Of a stretch of 64,000 bases of DNA, positions 63,680 through 64,000 are shown piece by piece; the stretch's first letter is position 1; every line of letters begins with the position of its first letter. This DNA is from Euphorbia lathyris (lineage: Eukaryota; Streptophyta; Magnoliopsida; Malpighiales; Euphorbiaceae), in the NCBI RefSeq assembly GCF_963576675.1, contig NC_088913.1, positions 14,335,001 through 14,399,000 of the forward strand, in the 5' to 3' direction. The position numbers and the translations under genes are program-made. The notes beneath the pieces were generated by a model. That model was not told where the DNA came from and did no database searches. It worked only from the letters and a program-made list of their open reading frames with translations.

Positions 63680-64000
63680 GGAGTATTTGTCGAACCCAGG
63701 AAGATGAGTACCTTATTCCCTCAAGATTAGAGCATTGAACTTCTTATTGATGGAAGGTGACTTGTACCGCAAAAATGTAGATGAACTTTACTGAAATGCT
63801 TAGGATTTCCAGACCCCATGGAAGTTATGAAACAAGTCCACGAAGGAGTATGTGGAGCTCATCAGGCAGGCATCAAGATGAAGTGGCTCATCAGGAGACA
63901 TGGGTACTTTCTGGCCATCTATGCTGAAGGATTGTATGTCCTATGCAAAAGGATGCCGCCAATGCCAAAGATATGGGCAGATTCAAAGAATTCCTGCAGA
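63680..64000 (+). pseudogene. Start of Ty3 integrase, frameshifted
   Basis: EGDLYRKN is followed by stops. HEGVCGAHQAGIKMKWLIRR and then, in another frame, MLKDCMSYAKGCRQCQRYG give the H-H-C-C zinc finger of integrase. At least two breaks are present; the rest lies outside the window. Confidence 0.7.

Larger units (their letters stand above)
61190..64000 (+). mobile_element. Ty3 (Gypsy) retrotransposon fragment of Tat/Ogre type, running off the window
   Basis: Protease, reverse transcriptase, remnants of the first RNase H, an archaeal-type second RNase H and the start of integrase follow in that order. This arrangement with two RNase H domains characterises the Tat/Ogre lineage. LTRs and gag are not in the window. 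A frameshift between protease and RT, an internal deletion in RNase H and later stops show it is dead. Confidence 0.88.

Overview
This AT-rich window comes from a plant nuclear genome, most likely a eudicot; I cannot name the species. The evidence is a family of F-box/FBA-domain genes with introns in their 5' leaders, Copia and Ty3 retrotransposons (several with the plant initiator-Met PBS TGGTATCAGAGC), L1-type LINE remnants, an Au-type SINE, a CACTA transposon, many MITEs and a fragment of plastid ycf2. There is no bacterial-style gene packing. Most of the sequence is transposon-derived or intergenic.

The main feature is a large direct duplication. Copy A (about 1-13,483, cut by the window start) reappears as copy B (about 33,067-59,969) at an offset of 33,066 bp, growing as copy B picks up insertions. 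Each copy carries three F-box loci: A (+, C-terminally shortened), B (-, F-box half broken by three stops) and C (-, intact). A fourth gene, D (-, 22,109-23,335), and an F-box 5' relic (about 16,525-16,810) lie between the copies. The first ~8.4 kb of the copies is almost identical, gene C differs slightly, and the last kilobase is clearly more diverged.

Copy B alone has acquired an Au-like SINE (41,508-41,675), a ycf2 fragment (about 44,846-45,034) in the leader intron of C', a full-length 4,988-bp Copia element (45,160-50,147) at the start of the C' leader, a tRNA-related SINE-like sequence, a 476-bp MULE-type MITE, and a 7.8-kb CACTA element (51,371-59,189). The CACTA holds fragments of three host regulatory genes: ELF4-like, RADIALIS-like SANT and B3-domain.

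The 19.6 kb between the copies contains two solo LTRs, gene D, a 5'-truncated LINE, two Copia fragments joined in opposite orientation (one with a third solo LTR nested in its gag), and MITEs. The right end (about 61,190-64,000) is a decayed Ty3 element of the Tat/Ogre type that runs off the window.

The host genes are expected to encode substrate-receptor subunits of SCF ubiquitin ligases (F-box binds Skp1, FBA domain binds the target). The cluster is growing by duplication and decaying by nonsense mutation and truncation while transposons remodel its leaders. I see no CRISPR array, rRNA gene or convincing functional tRNA gene.
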